Shown piece after piece: positions 16,676 to 26,457 of a stretch of 64,000 nt of DNA (within the stretch, counting starts at the first letter, position 1; every line of letters starts with the position of its first letter). Below the pieces are notes generated by a model. It searched no databases. It saw only the letters and a list, made by a program, of their open reading frames with translations, and was not told where the DNA came from. The DNA is taken from assembly GCF_009372235.1 (NCBI RefSeq), contig NZ_SULL01000006.1, forward strand, positions 186,001 through 250,000, in the 5' to 3' direction. This DNA comes from Dickeya oryzae (GTDB lineage: Bacteria > Pseudomonadota > Gammaproteobacteria > Enterobacterales > Enterobacteriaceae). The translations under genes were made by a program, and so were the position numbers.

Positions 16676-19600
16676 TCAAGCCCCTTTCAACATATCAAAC
16701 ACCACTCGGGCAAACCCTTTCGCCAGTTCAGGGTTAGACAGATATTGCATCATCATGTCCTGCTGCGCGTCATTGCTGTCCAATACCGCATCATCAATGG
16801 CTTTAGGGAAATCACCGAGCATGGCCTGTTCACGCGTGTTATTCGCAATCTGTGTCATCACCGCCTGATTTTCTGACAACTTGTCTCGCACGCTAAAAGC
16901 ATAATTAATCATATCTTTGTCGGTCAGATTATCAGTAATAAATAGCTCGTTAAGACGCGCCAGAATATGCGACAGAAATTCTTCTTTCTTATCCTTCGGC
17001 TTGGCGGTGCCAATGTCATTACCCGGCTTTATTTTGTATCCTTCGGCATCTTCCTGAAGTTTCAGATGTTGCTCGTGAATTTTCGACAAACGGTAATGGC
17101 TCATCTCCACATTGCTTAAATCAATCTCATCTTCTTCAACATTCTGTTCATGCAACAAGGGGCGTAGATGACGGGCAAACAGACTGAGTTTCTCCAGTTC
17201 CTTATCATCGTACTCCACGATTTGTGACATAAACTCGTAGAAACGGACAAAACTACCGAGATCTTTCTTGAAGATGTCCAACTTGTCTTTTTCCAACTTA
17301 CAGTCTTTAAAACTGTTTTTGGCATTGGTAATCAGCACCACATCGTTGGTTTTTTTCGTACGCTCAAAAATTTCTTTTGCCAACACATAAGCATCAATGG
17401 CCGAGCTATATCGTTTTTTCCAGCGCTCAACAGCAGGTTTGCAAATATTGCTAATTGCCGCGTTGGATTTATTTTTGGTAAAGAATGCGTCGCAGAATTG
17501 CTCAACTTCCTTCCACAAAAAAATACCGCTGGCGCGGAGCTTCTCGAATAGTTCGAAGACTAATTGCGGGTCGCTGACATCTGTCAGCTCAGCGGTCTGA
17601 TAATAAGGCTGGAAGGCCCCCAGAATATCATCCGGTTCGTTGTAAAAATCGAGAACAAAGGTGCCAGACTGCGCTTTTCCCGGATAAATACGGTTCAGGC
17701 GTGAGAGTGTTTGTACGCACTCCACCCCGCCAAGAGGTTTATCCACATACATGGCACACAGCTTGGGCTGGTCAAAACCCGTCTGAAATTTATTGGCGAC
17801 CAGCATCACCTGATAATCATCACTATCAAAGGCTTCGCGCATATCCCGGCCCTTCAGCCCTGGATTCATATTGATTTCAGTGAATTTCTTGTTCAACAAT
17901 GCAAGGCTATTTTGATCGCCTTCAGCAAATTCCACTTCGCCTGAAAACGCCACCATCGCGTTAATTTTCTGGTAGTGGTTCTCAGCAATATATTGATCAA
18001 ACGCCAGCTTGTAGCGCACTGCCGCTTTACGCGAGCTGGTCACCACCATGGCCTTCGCCTGTCCGCCGAGTAAATGCATGACGTTTTTTCGGTAGTGCTC
18101 GACAATCACTTTTACTTTTTGCGAAACGTTATGTTCGTGCAACGTCACCCACTGGTTCAGCTTAATTTTGGCCTTTTTACTGTCCACTTCCCTGTCAGGG
18201 TCATCCAGCTTTTGCAGCAACTTATACGCCACTTTGTAGTTGGTGTAGTTCTTCAGAACATCAAGAATAAAGCCTTCTTCAATGGCCTGGCGCATTGAAT
18301 AAACGTGGAATGCTTCCGGCTTATTCGTCTTGGATGCAGGTTCAAGTGGATTAGGGAGGCGACCAAACAGCTCCAGCGTTTTGGCTTTTGGCGTGGCGGT
18401 AAACGCATAAAAATTAAGATTATTACTGCCTTTTCGCGCGGCAACGGTGGCACCCAAAATATCTTCCGACGACAGCACCACATCGTCATCCGCTTCTTCG
18501 GTCATCAGTACTTCTTTTAGCTGACGCGCCGTGGAACCGCTTTGGGAAGAGTGCGCTTCATCCGCAATCACCGCATATTTGCGTTGCTTGAGGCTGACGC
18601 TGTTTTCGATAGCTTTAAGCACAAACGGGAAAGTCTGGATGGTAACGATAATAATCGGCTGGGAGTTTTCCAGCGCACTGGCGAGTTTCTCTGATTTAGA
18701 GCCGTCGCCTTCTTTATTATTAATGCGCCCGACGACACCATCTGCATGTTCAAACTGGTAAATCGTATCCTGAAGCTGATCGTCTAATACCGTTCGGTCG
18801 GTGACAACAATCACTGAATGGAACTGCTTCTCACCCTTCTCATCATAGAGCGTAGAAAGCTGGTGAGCCGTCCAGGCAATAGAATTGGACTTACCGGAAC
18901 CCGCGCTGTGCTGAATAAGGTATTTATTACCGGTGCCTTCTTCCGTGGCGGCGTGAATCAGTTTATTCACCACATCCCACTGGTGATAACGCGGGAAAAT
19001 TAAACTCTCTTTTTTAACCTTCAGCCCATTCCAATCTTCTTTTTCCTCAATTTGCAGATGCACAAACCTAGCGAGAATGTTCAGCAAATTGTCCGGCAGC
19101 AGCACTTCATTCCACAGGTAGCTGGTGGCGTACTCGTTTGCATCTTCGGGAATATCGTTCCCTGCGCCGCCGTCTGTCGTGCCTTTATTAAAAGGCAGGA
19201 AGAAGGTGTCATCACCAGCCAATTTCGTGGCCATAAACACGTCATATTGGCTGACGGCAAAGTGCACCAACGCACCACGTTTGAAGGTCAGCAGCGGTTC
19301 AGGCTTATTGGTTACCGGGTCTTTCGGCAAACGCGTTTTCTTATATTGTTTAATCGCGTTTTGTACCGCCTGCTTAAACTCGGATTTCAATTCCAGCGTT
19401 GCCACCGGCAGGCCGTTAACAAACAGCACCAGATCGATACGCCACTTTTTGGCCTTCGAACCGGTTTCTTCAAACACAGCGTTCGACGCATACGGGCTAT
19501 AAACCAGTTCCGGCACAATACGGCAGATATTCTGCTGATAACGCGCCAGCGTTTCCGGGTTTAAATTATGTTCGGGTTTAAACTGGCATAGCGTAAAACG

Positions 19601-19924
19601 GGCATTGCGGATCTTCAGCGCATTGCGCAATACGCCCAACGTACCGTAAGTACGTGAGAGTTTGTCGGTGGCGTTAACATCGGCTTTCTTAAGCTGTACC
19701 ACCAGCGCATCGAGGAAATGGCGCTCGGTGTCGGTAGGGAAAACCTTAACCAGCTTTTCCCATTCTTGTGGCTGAGTCGTTTTAACAAAAGTCAGCACAT
19801 CTTGCGAATACAGCGCACGTTCACGATCGTAGCCATCACCCTTGCCGACAACCCAGCCATGTTCAACCATCTGTGCAATCATTTCATTCTGGAAGATCGC
19901 TTCTTTGGTAGCGTCCATGCTCAT
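16676..19924 (-). CDS. hsdR: Type I restriction enzyme, HsdR (motor-nuclease) subunit
   Basis: 1082 residues, full length for the family. The N-terminal nuclease has D164 in IDLVLFV and E177-x-K179 in LELKSE. The superfamily 2 motor has Walker A SAGSGKS around 340-346, DEAH at about 455 and FTATPK (motif III) further on. The C-terminal helical part binds the methylase. It translocates and cuts unmodified DNA as part of the R2M2S complex. The ATG overlaps the end of hsdS by four bases (ATGA) and is preceded by GGAGG, so M-S-R are translated from one message. Confidence 0.95.
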   Translation of the reverse strand: MSMDATKEAIFQNEMIAQMVEHGWVVGKGDGYDRERALYSQDVLTFVKTTQPQEWEKLVKVFPTDTERHFLDALVVQLKKADVNATDKLSRTYGTLGVLRNALKIRNARFTLCQFKPEHNLNPETLARYQQNICRIVPELVYSPYASNAVFEETGSKAKKWRIDLVLFVNGLPVATLELKSEFKQAVQNAIKQYKKTRLPKDPVTNKPEPLLTFKRGALVHFAVSQYDVFMATKLAGDDTFFLPFNKGTTDGGAGNDIPEDANEYATSYLWNEVLLPDNLLNILARFVHLQIEEKEDWNGLKVKKESLIFPRYHQWDVVNKLIHAATEEGTGNKYLIQHSAGSGKSNSIAWTAHQLSTLYDEKGEKQFHSVIVVTDRTVLDDQLQDTIYQFEHADGVVGRINNKEGDGSKSEKLASALENSQPIIIVTIQTFPFVLKAIENSVSLKQRKYAVIADEAHSSQSGSTARQLKEVLMTEEADDDVVLSSEDILGATVAARKGSNNLNFYAFTATPKAKTLELFGRLPNPLEPASKTNKPEAFHVYSMRQAIEEGFILDVLKNYTNYKVAYKLLQKLDDPDREVDSKKAKIKLNQWVTLHEHNVSQKVKVIVEHYRKNVMHLLGGQAKAMVVTSSRKAAVRYKLAFDQYIAENHYQKINAMVAFSGEVEFAEGDQNSLALLNKKFTEINMNPGLKGRDMREAFDSDDYQVMLVANKFQTGFDQPKLCAMYVDKPLGGVECVQTLSRLNRIYPGKAQSGTFVLDFYNEPDDILGAFQPYYQTAELTDVSDPQLVFELFEKLRASGIFLWKEVEQFCDAFFTKNKSNAAISNICKPAVERWKKRYSSAIDAYVLAKEIFERTKKTNDVVLITNAKNSFKDCKLEKDKLDIFKKDLGSFVRFYEFMSQIVEYDDKELEKLSLFARHLRPLLHEQNVEEDEIDLSNVEMSHYRLSKIHEQHLKLQEDAEGYKIKPGNDIGTAKPKDKKEEFLSHILARLNELFITDNLTDKDMINYAFSVRDKLSENQAVMTQIANNTREQAMLGDFPKAIDDAVLDSNDAQQDMMMQYLSNPELAKGFARVVFDMLKGA

Positions 19925-21279
19925 GCGTTCACCTCCGGTGATCCCTCAATGTCTGCCATTTCGCTGCTATCTGGCGCGACCCAGTCGCGTACATCAATTT
20001 TTCCGGTAACGGCGGCGGAGATTAAGGCGGTTCGGCGTTCTTTAAGCAACTCAATCTGGATTGTTGATAATCTCGACAGATTGTCATAATTATTTCTGAT
20101 GGACTCTAGGTATTTTACGATTACATCTTGTTCATGTTTTGGGGGTAACGCTAATGGTGCTTCACTTACATTACCCAAGCTCAACCCTTCCTTTAGCCCA
20201 TATTGTGCAACATCAAAGAATGAACGCCCTACAGATGATGCAAGGCTATAACCCAGAAATGCAGAGTTAATAATAGATGTGTTGGGACGAATCAGACTCA
20301 GATGTTGATTAATGTAGGTTGATTGAGAAAGCTCAGGGACAATAGCGACCCGTCCAGTATTTGCACCAGTAATACATACGACGACATCTCCCGCGACCAG
20401 TTTGGTGCGCACTCCCTCAGCATTTTTAGGTGGTGATACTCGTTTTGCTTTATCGAGTTTCAGACCAAGTTCATTATTTAAGTCACCACTTTGAAGAAAT
20501 ATTTCATTTCCTTCATCAGTAATAAAATCAGACCAACCTCTCGGGCCAGAAGTAATAAATGAGGATATTTGCTTTACTCGAACAGAGACCCAATGCTCAG
20601 GCACTTCTCCCAACCACTCAACACCAGAATCTTTCATCGGCACATCAGGGTTTAACCCTTTAGTGACGGCATGGCTTATTACTGCCTGACGTTTTTCTTT
20701 CAGCAGTTCAATCAGTTGTTGTTGTTTTTCGATAAGGTTATCGATTTTTGCGGTTTCGTGATCGAGAAAAGTTGCAATCTGACGCTGCTCAGAAATAGAA
20801 GGTAAAGCGAAACACAAGTTACCTAATTGTTCTGCTGATACAGCCTCAAAAGTACTACCTGTCGCTATAGCATCAAGTTGGTATTTATATGTTGGAAGTA
20901 ACCACCATAAAAAAGGAGATGTAACTTTCGCTGAAGCAGCGATGCTACATAGTCCTCTCCCAATGCCATATTTCTTATCTGCGAAATTCATGGCTCCAAC
21001 AGGAGCTCGCACAGAAAACAATATATCACCTGGATTAGCAATTTTTTTGGCCACCGGACAATATTGTTTTTCTACTGGATTTACCTTACCAAATTCAGCA
21101 TTGCCTTGAAGGAAAGCCAAACCATCCCCTTCAATATTACAATCATCTGAGCTAGGAGATTGGCCCATATTCATGAACGATTCAAGTTTTAAGCGAGTTA
21201 CTTTCCAACTCAACGGCTTCACATCAAACCAGTGAACCCCAGAATCCTTATACTCCGGATACGCCTTATACTTAGCCAT
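19921..21279 (-). CDS. hsdS: Type I restriction-modification specificity subunit HsdS
   Basis: 452 residues. Two target-recognition domains (about 1-185 and 215-420) each begin with a KDSGV-x-W-type block and end in conserved coiled-coil arms (ISEQRQIATFLDHETAKIDN around 158 and HEQDVIVKYLESI near the C-terminus, each followed by ELLKE-(K/R)R-x-A-(V/L)IS). Each domain reads one half of a bipartite target; which bases they read cannot be told from the sequence. It overlaps hsdM at its start and hsdR at its end. Codon use is more AT-rich inside the recognition domains, as expected for regions swapped by recombination. Confidence 0.92.
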   Translation of the reverse strand: MAKYKAYPEYKDSGVHWFDVKPLSWKVTRLKLESFMNMGQSPSSDDCNIEGDGLAFLQGNAEFGKVNPVEKQYCPVAKKIANPGDILFSVRAPVGAMNFADKKYGIGRGLCSIAASAKVTSPFLWWLLPTYKYQLDAIATGSTFEAVSAEQLGNLCFALPSISEQRQIATFLDHETAKIDNLIEKQQQLIELLKEKRQAVISHAVTKGLNPDVPMKDSGVEWLGEVPEHWVSVRVKQISSFITSGPRGWSDFITDEGNEIFLQSGDLNNELGLKLDKAKRVSPPKNAEGVRTKLVAGDVVVCITGANTGRVAIVPELSQSTYINQHLSLIRPNTSIINSAFLGYSLASSVGRSFFDVAQYGLKEGLSLGNVSEAPLALPPKHEQDVIVKYLESIRNNYDNLSRLSTIQIELLKERRTALISAAVTGKIDVRDWVAPDSSEMADIEGSPEVNA

Positions 21280-23642
21280 CAGGAATGTACCTCCTGCAGC
21301 AGCTTCATAATCTCGGCGCTTACCGCATCCAGATCGGCATCAATTTCTTCCAGCGGGCGCGGCGGCTGATACACATAGAAATGGCGGTTAAACGGGATTT
21401 CATAGCCGACAATCCCAATTTCACCATCTTGGGCATCGCGCTTGTCGGCATTAATCCAGGCATCGGCCACATGTGGCAGCACCTCCGCTTTAAAGTAGCT
21501 TTCGATAAGGTCACTGGTAGAACGCGCTGGGTTCAACGGCACGTTCTCGTTATCACGCAGATCGCCATCCTGCTCGAACTCCACCACTTTCCCCTGGTAC
21601 TCAAACGCACCGTACAGCGGCTGGGCGGCTTCTTTCAGCACCTTTTTCACCACCGGCTCAGCATCCGGGTTTTTCGTGGTAATCGCGTCGATAAACTGTT
21701 TGTTCTCTTTGGTATCGAGCTTAACGCCTGCGGTTTTGATCGCCCCTTTCAGGGTAAGTTGGAACTGGTTAAAATCGTCACTAACTTGCGTTTTCCCACC
21801 GGCTTGTGTGCCTAACGCCGCTTGAATCTGCTGTGCTTTTTCCATTAATTCGCGCTGCGCCAGCCACAGTTTGCTATCCAGCAAGTCTTTAATTTGCTTC
21901 TCTTTCAGCTCAGCAAATTCCGCTTTGATAATCGCGCGGGCTTCCGCTTCAATTTCTGCAAAATCACCGTAGTGAGATTCCTGCCACTGCGCAGAGAATT
22001 CGTCATACAGACGTTCCATCGGCGCGTTAAACGGCTTCGGCGCAAAGCGCAGCGTGGCAATTGCTTCATCAGTAATCTGTGCGGATAAACGCAGCGGACG
22101 CTCAATGGTCAGACGGCGGTAACCAAAATCGGTACTGTTGAAGATTTTGCTGGCAAAGGTTTTCGGGGCTTCCGTTTTGGCCGTTGCAGACTGGCGCCCA
22201 CGGTTGGATTTTTGCTCCGCTGCTTTTTCGAGGCCTAAGGCTTCCAGAGAAATCGCCTCAACCGCCTCAAAATCACCAAACGTGCGGGTAATCAGTTTGA
22301 TGTCATCCTCGCCCATCAAATTGCGCTTGGAACCGAGAGACTTACGCATCTTGCCGCACAAGTTGGTGCCATCAATCAGTTGGACCTTACCTTTACGCTC
22401 TGGTGCTTTCTTATTCGACAAAATCCAGACGTAAGTGGCGATCCCGGTGTTGTAGAACATATCCGTCGGCAGCGCGACAATACCTTCCAGCAAATCAGCT
22501 TCCAGAATATAGCGACGGATTTCGCTCTCACCGCTACCCGCACCACCGGTAAACAACGGAGAACCGTTGAGGATAATGCCGATACGCCCACCACCATTGA
22601 TTGAACCATCTGGATTATGGGTATCACGCATTTTGCTGATCAGATGCAGAAGGAACAACAGAGAACCATCAGAGACGCGCGGCAAGCCCGGACCAAAACG
22701 GCCGTTAAAGCCTTTCAGTTGATGCTCATCGTTAATTTCACCTTCAATCTTTTTCCAGTCCACACCAAACGGCGGGTTCGACAGCATGTAGTCGAACTGG
22801 TCTTGTGGTAACTGATCGTTAGAAAGGGTGTTGCCCAGTTTGATACGGCTAACATCTTGTCCTTTAATCAGCATGTCGGCTTTACAGATGGCATAGGACT
22901 CGGGGTTCAATTCCTGACCAAAAGCCCGCATCACCGCATTCGGGTTAAGCTCGTGCACATACTCCATGCCAGCAGAAAGGAAGCCGCCCGTTCCCGCCGT
23001 CGGGTCGTAAATGGTGCGAATGATGCCGTCTTTAGACAACGCAGCATCATCTTCCATAAACACCAGCGAGGTCGTTAAGCGTACGATATCGCGCGGGGTA
23101 AAGTGCTCCCCTGCTGTTTCATTCGAACTTTCCGCAAAACGTCGGATGAGCTCTTCAAACACCAGCCCCATTTCATAGTTGGAAATGGCCTTCGGGCTCA
23201 GGTCCGTCGTCGCGAATTTTTTGACGATTTTGAATAGCAGGTTTGCATCATCCAGCAAGCCAACAAACTCACTAAATTTGAAGTGCTCAAAGATTTCACG
23301 CGCGTCCTTTGAGAAACACTGAACGTAATTCTCCAGATTCGCCTTAATGTCGTTCTGCCCCATCTTGCCGAGATCCATCGGCGAGGTATTGAAGAATGAC
23401 AGGCCATTCGTGGCGCGTAATAAAAACTTCTCTCTCCCTTCTTCCGGCAAGGGACTGGCCTTTAGTTTTTCGGCTTCCGCTACCACCGCTTCTTTACTCG
23501 CGGCTAACACACACTCAAGGCGACGCAGCAGCGTAAAAGGCAAAATCACGCGCCCATACTGGGATTGTTTAAAATCACCGCGAAGCAAGTCAGCGACGGA
23601 CCAGATAAAGGCAGCCGTTTGAGAAAAGTTGGTGTTAGTCAT
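21279..23642 (-). CDS. hsdM: Type I restriction-modification DNA methyltransferase HsdM
   Basis: N6-adenine methyltransferase subunit, 787 residues. The SAM-binding motif DPTAGTGGF is at 213-221 and the catalytic NPPF at 289-292. The N-terminal helical HsdM_N domain covers residues 1-150. The protein is longer than the classic 520-residue HsdM. The extra 270 C-terminal residues (about 520 onward) are helical and contain [19 protein letters not shown], a form seen in one subgroup of type I systems. Preceded by AAGGA. It is the first gene of the operon M-S-R-RhuM. Confidence 0.94.
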   Translation of the reverse strand: MTNTNFSQTAAFIWSVADLLRGDFKQSQYGRVILPFTLLRRLECVLAASKEAVVAEAEKLKASPLPEEGREKFLLRATNGLSFFNTSPMDLGKMGQNDIKANLENYVQCFSKDAREIFEHFKFSEFVGLLDDANLLFKIVKKFATTDLSPKAISNYEMGLVFEELIRRFAESSNETAGEHFTPRDIVRLTTSLVFMEDDAALSKDGIIRTIYDPTAGTGGFLSAGMEYVHELNPNAVMRAFGQELNPESYAICKADMLIKGQDVSRIKLGNTLSNDQLPQDQFDYMLSNPPFGVDWKKIEGEINDEHQLKGFNGRFGPGLPRVSDGSLLFLLHLISKMRDTHNPDGSINGGGRIGIILNGSPLFTGGAGSGESEIRRYILEADLLEGIVALPTDMFYNTGIATYVWILSNKKAPERKGKVQLIDGTNLCGKMRKSLGSKRNLMGEDDIKLITRTFGDFEAVEAISLEALGLEKAAEQKSNRGRQSATAKTEAPKTFASKIFNSTDFGYRRLTIERPLRLSAQITDEAIATLRFAPKPFNAPMERLYDEFSAQWQESHYGDFAEIEAEARAIIKAEFAELKEKQIKDLLDSKLWLAQRELMEKAQQIQAALGTQAGGKTQVSDDFNQFQLTLKGAIKTAGVKLDTKENKQFIDAITTKNPDAEPVVKKVLKEAAQPLYGAFEYQGKVVEFEQDGDLRDNENVPLNPARSTSDLIESYFKAEVLPHVADAWINADKRDAQDGEIGIVGYEIPFNRHFYVYQPPRPLEEIDADLDAVSAEIMKLLQEVHS

Positions 23643-23842
23643 GAAAATCCTTAGAAGAGATCACTGCCATAGCGCGAAGATGCTCAAGTATAAATTCGGT
23701 TTTAGAATGTAATTCACAAAATAATACCTGCAACGAAGGCTACCGCAAACGATACGGGCAAATAAATGAACACTGAGATTGGGCCATGGCTTAGCAGCGC
23801 TAAGTATTCGGCGAGAGCGGCATACTGAGGTGAAAACCAACC

Positions 23843-23950
23843 ATGACAAAAAATAAACAGCATTTTCCACCTATTCAAAAATCAGTAGAAAATGCCATTT
23901 ATGTGAAATTTTTCAGAACAGAGGCAGAAAAAGAAAAGTTTCTATTTTAG
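23843..23950 (+). CDS. Possible 35-residue protein in the hsdM upstream region
   Basis: Short frame MTKNKQHFPPIQKSVENAIY onward, ending KEKFLF, behind GAGGTGAAAACC. It reads away from hsdM and its end overlaps the end of the integrase remnant. It may be a control peptide of the restriction system, a remnant or chance. The rest of 23643-23842 shows only the likely hsdM promoter region. Confidence 0.25.
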   Translation: MTKNKQHFPPIQKSVENAIYVKFFRTEAEKEKFLF

Positions 23951-24073
23951 TTGATTACTCAACGTCCCAAAATCAAACACACTCACCGCCTTCTCCCGGT
24001 TCACATCGAGGAAATCAGCCCACCATTTATCCGAAGGCTTGGCTGTTCTGACTTTGATATCAGTGAGCGCCAT
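23942..24073 (-). pseudogene. P4-type integrase remnant with large internal deletion
   Basis: A 43-codon frame that starts MALTDIKVRTAKPSDK, the typical N-terminus of P4-type tyrosine integrases, and jumps directly into WWADFLDVNREKAV and a VFDFG tail, the typical C-terminus. The intact integrase at 33516-34781 ends WWADYLDANIYEAI and TPFDF. All catalytic residues are missing. It lies beside the terminator and degraded leuX 3' end at 24222-24276, the place expected for the integrase of an earlier element inserted at leuX. That element probably brought hsdMSR-RhuM. Confidence 0.75.
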
Positions 24074-24221
24074 ACTTATCTCCTCCCCGTTGGTACAAGC
24101 ATTATCGAACCGAAAATACCATCATCTGTACCAACAACTGTTGGTAGATGTACATGGATGTCGGTTGACCCTGAGAGAATGAATATAGCGGGAAAGACGG
24201 GTAAACACTGGATTTCAGGCA

Positions 24222-24247
24222 TAAAAAAAGACGTCGGTTGACGTCTA
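24222..24247 (-). terminator. Terminator following the degraded leuX 3' end
   Basis: Read on the minus strand: AGACGTC-AACC-GACGTCT followed by seven T. It stands 11-12 bases after the tRNA-like 3' end at 24259-24276. The intact leuX has its own terminator at 34963-34987 in the same relative place, so this looks like the leuX terminator that existed before the last integration. Confidence 0.75.
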
Positions 24248-24258
24248 TTTATATACTG

Positions 24259-24276
24259 TTGGTGCGAAGGCCGGAC
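24259..24276. repeat. Degraded copy of the leuX 3' end (attachment site, left end of the element)
   Basis: TTGGTGCGAAGGCCGGAC, identical to the leuX 3' end at 35000-35018 except for one missing C. The two copies bound a 10.7-kb segment with the integrase gene at one end, as expected for an element integrated into the tRNA gene. Confidence 0.75.
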
Positions 24277-24333
24277 ACGCAAAATGATGTAATTAATTGA
24301 ATAATAAAATTTAATACTCAACAATCTAATTTA

Positions 24334-24356
24334 GGTGCCCCCTTTTATGCCCCCAC
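24334..24356. promoter_or_regulatory. Candidate integrase arm-binding sites, left end
   Basis: Two direct TGCCCCC repeats separated by TTTTA, just inside the left attachment site. The same arrangement (TGCCCCC, five bases, TGCCCCC) occurs at 34813-34831 inside the right end, which suggests paired sites for the element's integrase or excisionase. Confidence 0.5.
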
Positions 24357-24520
24357 TTCATTTTTAGCCCATGTTTTCAATGAGCTATATCACGTCATTT
24401 TCTCAATAAGATTAATTCTTATCCGTTCCGGTTCGATTCCGGGCAACAGATCCTAACCCAACCCCGCGATGACGAAAATGTTGTTCATAAATGGCGTATG
24501 GCTATTTTCTGTACCGTTCA

Positions 24521-24537
24521 CTATACTGGATGTATAG
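24521..24537. promoter_or_regulatory. Candidate operator of the tacAT operon
   Basis: Inverted repeat CTATAC-N5-GTATAG 26 bases before the tacA start. DUF1778 antitoxins with their toxin repress their own promoter through palindromes of this kind. Confidence 0.5.
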
Positions 24538-24562
24538 CTATTCGCTACACAGAGAGGTCACG

Positions 24563-24835
24563 ATGCGAACAGAGACAAAAGAAATGCCGATTAATATTCG
24601 TGCTAAAGCATCACAGCGGGAGCTGATTGATGTCGCTGCTAAATTGCTGTCGAAATCAAGAACAGAGTTTATCCTTGATGCTGCCTGCCGTGAGGCTGAG
24701 GATGTGTTGTTGGATCAAAGGCTGTTTCTGGTCAATGATGAACAATATGATGCTTTCATTCAGGTGCTGGAATCACCTGTCACAGATAATCCGCGTGTGA
24801 ATGCATTACTGAACAGGAAATCTCCGTGGGAATAA
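24563..24835 (+). CDS. tacA: TacA-family (DUF1778) antitoxin
   Basis: 90 residues. The N-terminal ribbon-helix-helix DNA-binding part (MPINIRAKASQRELIDVAAK, then SRTEFILDAACREAE) is followed by a C-terminal toxin-binding tail (VNDEQYDAFIQVLESPV). The start at 24563 is behind AGAGAGG. The end overlaps the GTG start of the GNAT toxin gene by 10 bases, the standard layout of tacAT. Antitoxin and toxin together probably bind the palindrome upstream. Confidence 0.9.
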   Translation: MRTETKEMPINIRAKASQRELIDVAAKLLSKSRTEFILDAACREAEDVLLDQRLFLVNDEQYDAFIQVLESPVTDNPRVNALLNRKSPWE

Positions 24836-25305
24836 CGGCACCTGAATTATTGCTGCCTCAACATGCGGTTGTGGATTTTCATTGTTCCGAGCCGTCATTA
24901 AATGAATGGCTGAAACGCAAGGCGTTAAAAAATCAGACGTTGGGCGCTTCACGCACCTTCGTGGTGTGTGAAGCCGGTACACAGCGTGTGGTGGGGTTCT
25001 ATGCCCTCGCGTCGGGTAGCATCCAGCGTCAGGTTGCGCCGGGCGCATTCCGGCGCAATATGCCTGACCCCATTCCTGTTCTGGTACTTGGCCGATTAGC
25101 CGTTGATGAACGTTATCAACGTATGGGGATCGGTGCCGGGCTTCTGAAAGATGCGGTACTCCGCTCCCGCAATGTAGCGCAGCAGGTAGGCAACAAAGCG
25201 TTATTGGTACATGCGTTATCTGATGAGGCAAAAGCGTTCTACCAATACTGGGGTTTTGTCCCGTCAGAAATACAGGAACACACCTTATTATTATCGTTAT
25301 GGTAA
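24826..25305 (+). CDS. tacT: TacT-family GNAT toxin
   Basis: 159 residues, GTG start, coupled to tacA. GNAT fold with the acetyl-CoA loop around VLGRLAVDERYQRMGIGAG and the conserved tyrosine of the family in KAFYQYWGFVPS. Proteins of this family acetylate the amino group of aminoacyl-tRNAs and stop translation unless held by the DUF1778 partner. The set looks complete and functional, and would help keep the island in the population. Confidence 0.9.
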   Translation: MGITAPELLLPQHAVVDFHCSEPSLNEWLKRKALKNQTLGASRTFVVCEAGTQRVVGFYALASGSIQRQVAPGAFRRNMPDPIPVLVLGRLAVDERYQRMGIGAGLLKDAVLRSRNVAQQVGNKALLVHALSDEAKAFYQYWGFVPSEIQEHTLLLSLW

Positions 25306-25333
25306 TAAATTTTTATCAAAATAAAGAGGGTTT

Positions 25334-25735
25334 ATGAAGCATTTAATTAAGTTCTCTCTGATTTTAAGTACCTCATTAATGGCTATTCCCGCTTTTTCAG
25401 CTCCTTTCTCGAATGTTGAAATCTGTAAAGCGGCCATATCAATGGAGTTCGCAAAAGAACCCAAAATAATGAAAACAAAAGTGAATGGGGATCTCGTTAA
25501 TTTGCAATATCACAGGCCCAGTGATAATAGCCTGTGGAAATATCAGTGCAAGATGATAGAAGGGTCACGAGTGCTATGGCGAAGCGCTGGAAGTGATTCA
25601 GAACCTAACTACATAGGCCGTTGGCGAGATAACCCGAATGATGCCTTAATCACTTATACGGAAGAGAATGGCGTGCTAAAAATGACAAATAGCCAGGCTG
25701 GCGAGCAAACATTTAAGCATGCTGATTTAAAATAA
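25334..25735 (+). CDS. Unknown secreted small protein
   Basis: 133 residues with a signal peptide (about residues 1-22, ending AIPAFSA). The mature part of about 111 residues has two cysteines (VEICKA, KYQCKM) that could form a disulfide and ends FKHADLK. Family not recognised; probably periplasmic. It follows tacT by 28 bases on the same strand and could be read through from its promoter. AAAGAGGG gives a reasonable ribosome-binding site. Confidence 0.65.
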   Translation: MKHLIKFSLILSTSLMAIPAFSAPFSNVEICKAAISMEFAKEPKIMKTKVNGDLVNLQYHRPSDNSLWKYQCKMIEGSRVLWRSAGSDSEPNYIGRWRDNPNDALITYTEENGVLKMTNSQAGEQTFKHADLK

Positions 25736-25879
25736 ATGGCGTCATTTCCCATCACTATTAGTCGAAGGCCAATTAATTAACGTTATTAGTCGCGACCAGA
25801 TCTTATGGTCTGCCAATCATGATAGCTTCTGGCACCGCGCCCGCCCCCTTTTTGGGGAGGGGACGGGCGCTCCGTGGCT

Positions 25880-26107
25880 CTATGAAGATGGATTTTCCTT
25901 CGTGTCGTAAAACGACAGGATCATTTCTGCCAAATCATCTTCTACCGTATAAAAATAACAGGCAGGAACATGCAGCACAGCAGCCAGTCGGCACGCCAGC
26001 TCAAAATCCGGCGTGTGAATCCCACGCTCATATTGATTCATGCGAGCGCTGGCTGTCGCTTCGTCTATCCCGGCAAAAATGCCTAAGCGCTCGATAAAAA
26101 CCGGCTT
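25880..26107 (-). pseudogene. Truncated XRE-family regulator
   Basis: The minus strand reads ERLGIFAGIDEATASARMNQ, YERGIHTPDFELACRLAAVL and HVPACYFYTVEDDLAE, the recognisable XRE repressor core. Between ERL and GIFAGIDEA the usual stretch of about 15 residues containing the first HTH helices is missing, and no start codon is in frame before a TGA. It is therefore a decayed repressor gene, perhaps the former regulator of this element. The stop is at 25880-25882. The rest of the 25736-26190 gap shows no other gene. Confidence 0.6.
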
Positions 26108-26190
26108 TCATACCACTAAGTAACTCTTAGTAAATGCGGAAGAATTAGTACGTATAGTTACCTGACATCTTAATAAATAAGGAAGAAGGT

Positions 26191-26457
26191 ATGACTACGT
26201 ATAACGACTGGCATCAGGCGGATATCATCGCCGGCTTGCGCAAGAAAGGCACCACGCTGGCCGCGCTATCCCGTTCTGCGGGACTCAGTTCTTCCACACT
26301 GGCGAATGTGCTGGTACGTCCCTGGCCGAAGGGGGAATGGCTGGTTGCCACCGCGCTGGACAAACACCCCGCTGAAATCTGGCCCAGCCGCTATTTTGAT
26401 GAAGCGGGTACATTGATTGACAGAAAACGCCGTATCAGGCAGGAAAGGGGTAAATAG
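26191..26457 (+). CDS. Ner/Nlp-like winged-helix DNA-binding protein
   Basis: 88 residues, similar to Mu Ner and E. coli SfsB/Nlp: DWHQADIIAGLRKKGTTLAA, LSRSAGLSSSTLANVL, PWPKGEWLVATAL, PAEIWPSRY. The strong site AAGGAAGAAGG precedes the ATG. Ner-type proteins are small repressors or activators of phage early promoters. It is divergent from the truncated XRE gene and convergent with the primase-helicase gene, so it may be the working regulator of the element. Confidence 0.85.
   Translation: MTTYNDWHQADIIAGLRKKGTTLAALSRSAGLSSSTLANVLVRPWPKGEWLVATALDKHPAEIWPSRYFDEAGTLIDRKRRIRQERGK

Noticed and set aside
24424-24450. CCGGTTCGATTCCGG, similar to a tRNA T arm
   Set aside because: No acceptor pairing, no CCA and no anticodon arm upstream. 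Could be a relic attachment site but is not a tRNA gene.
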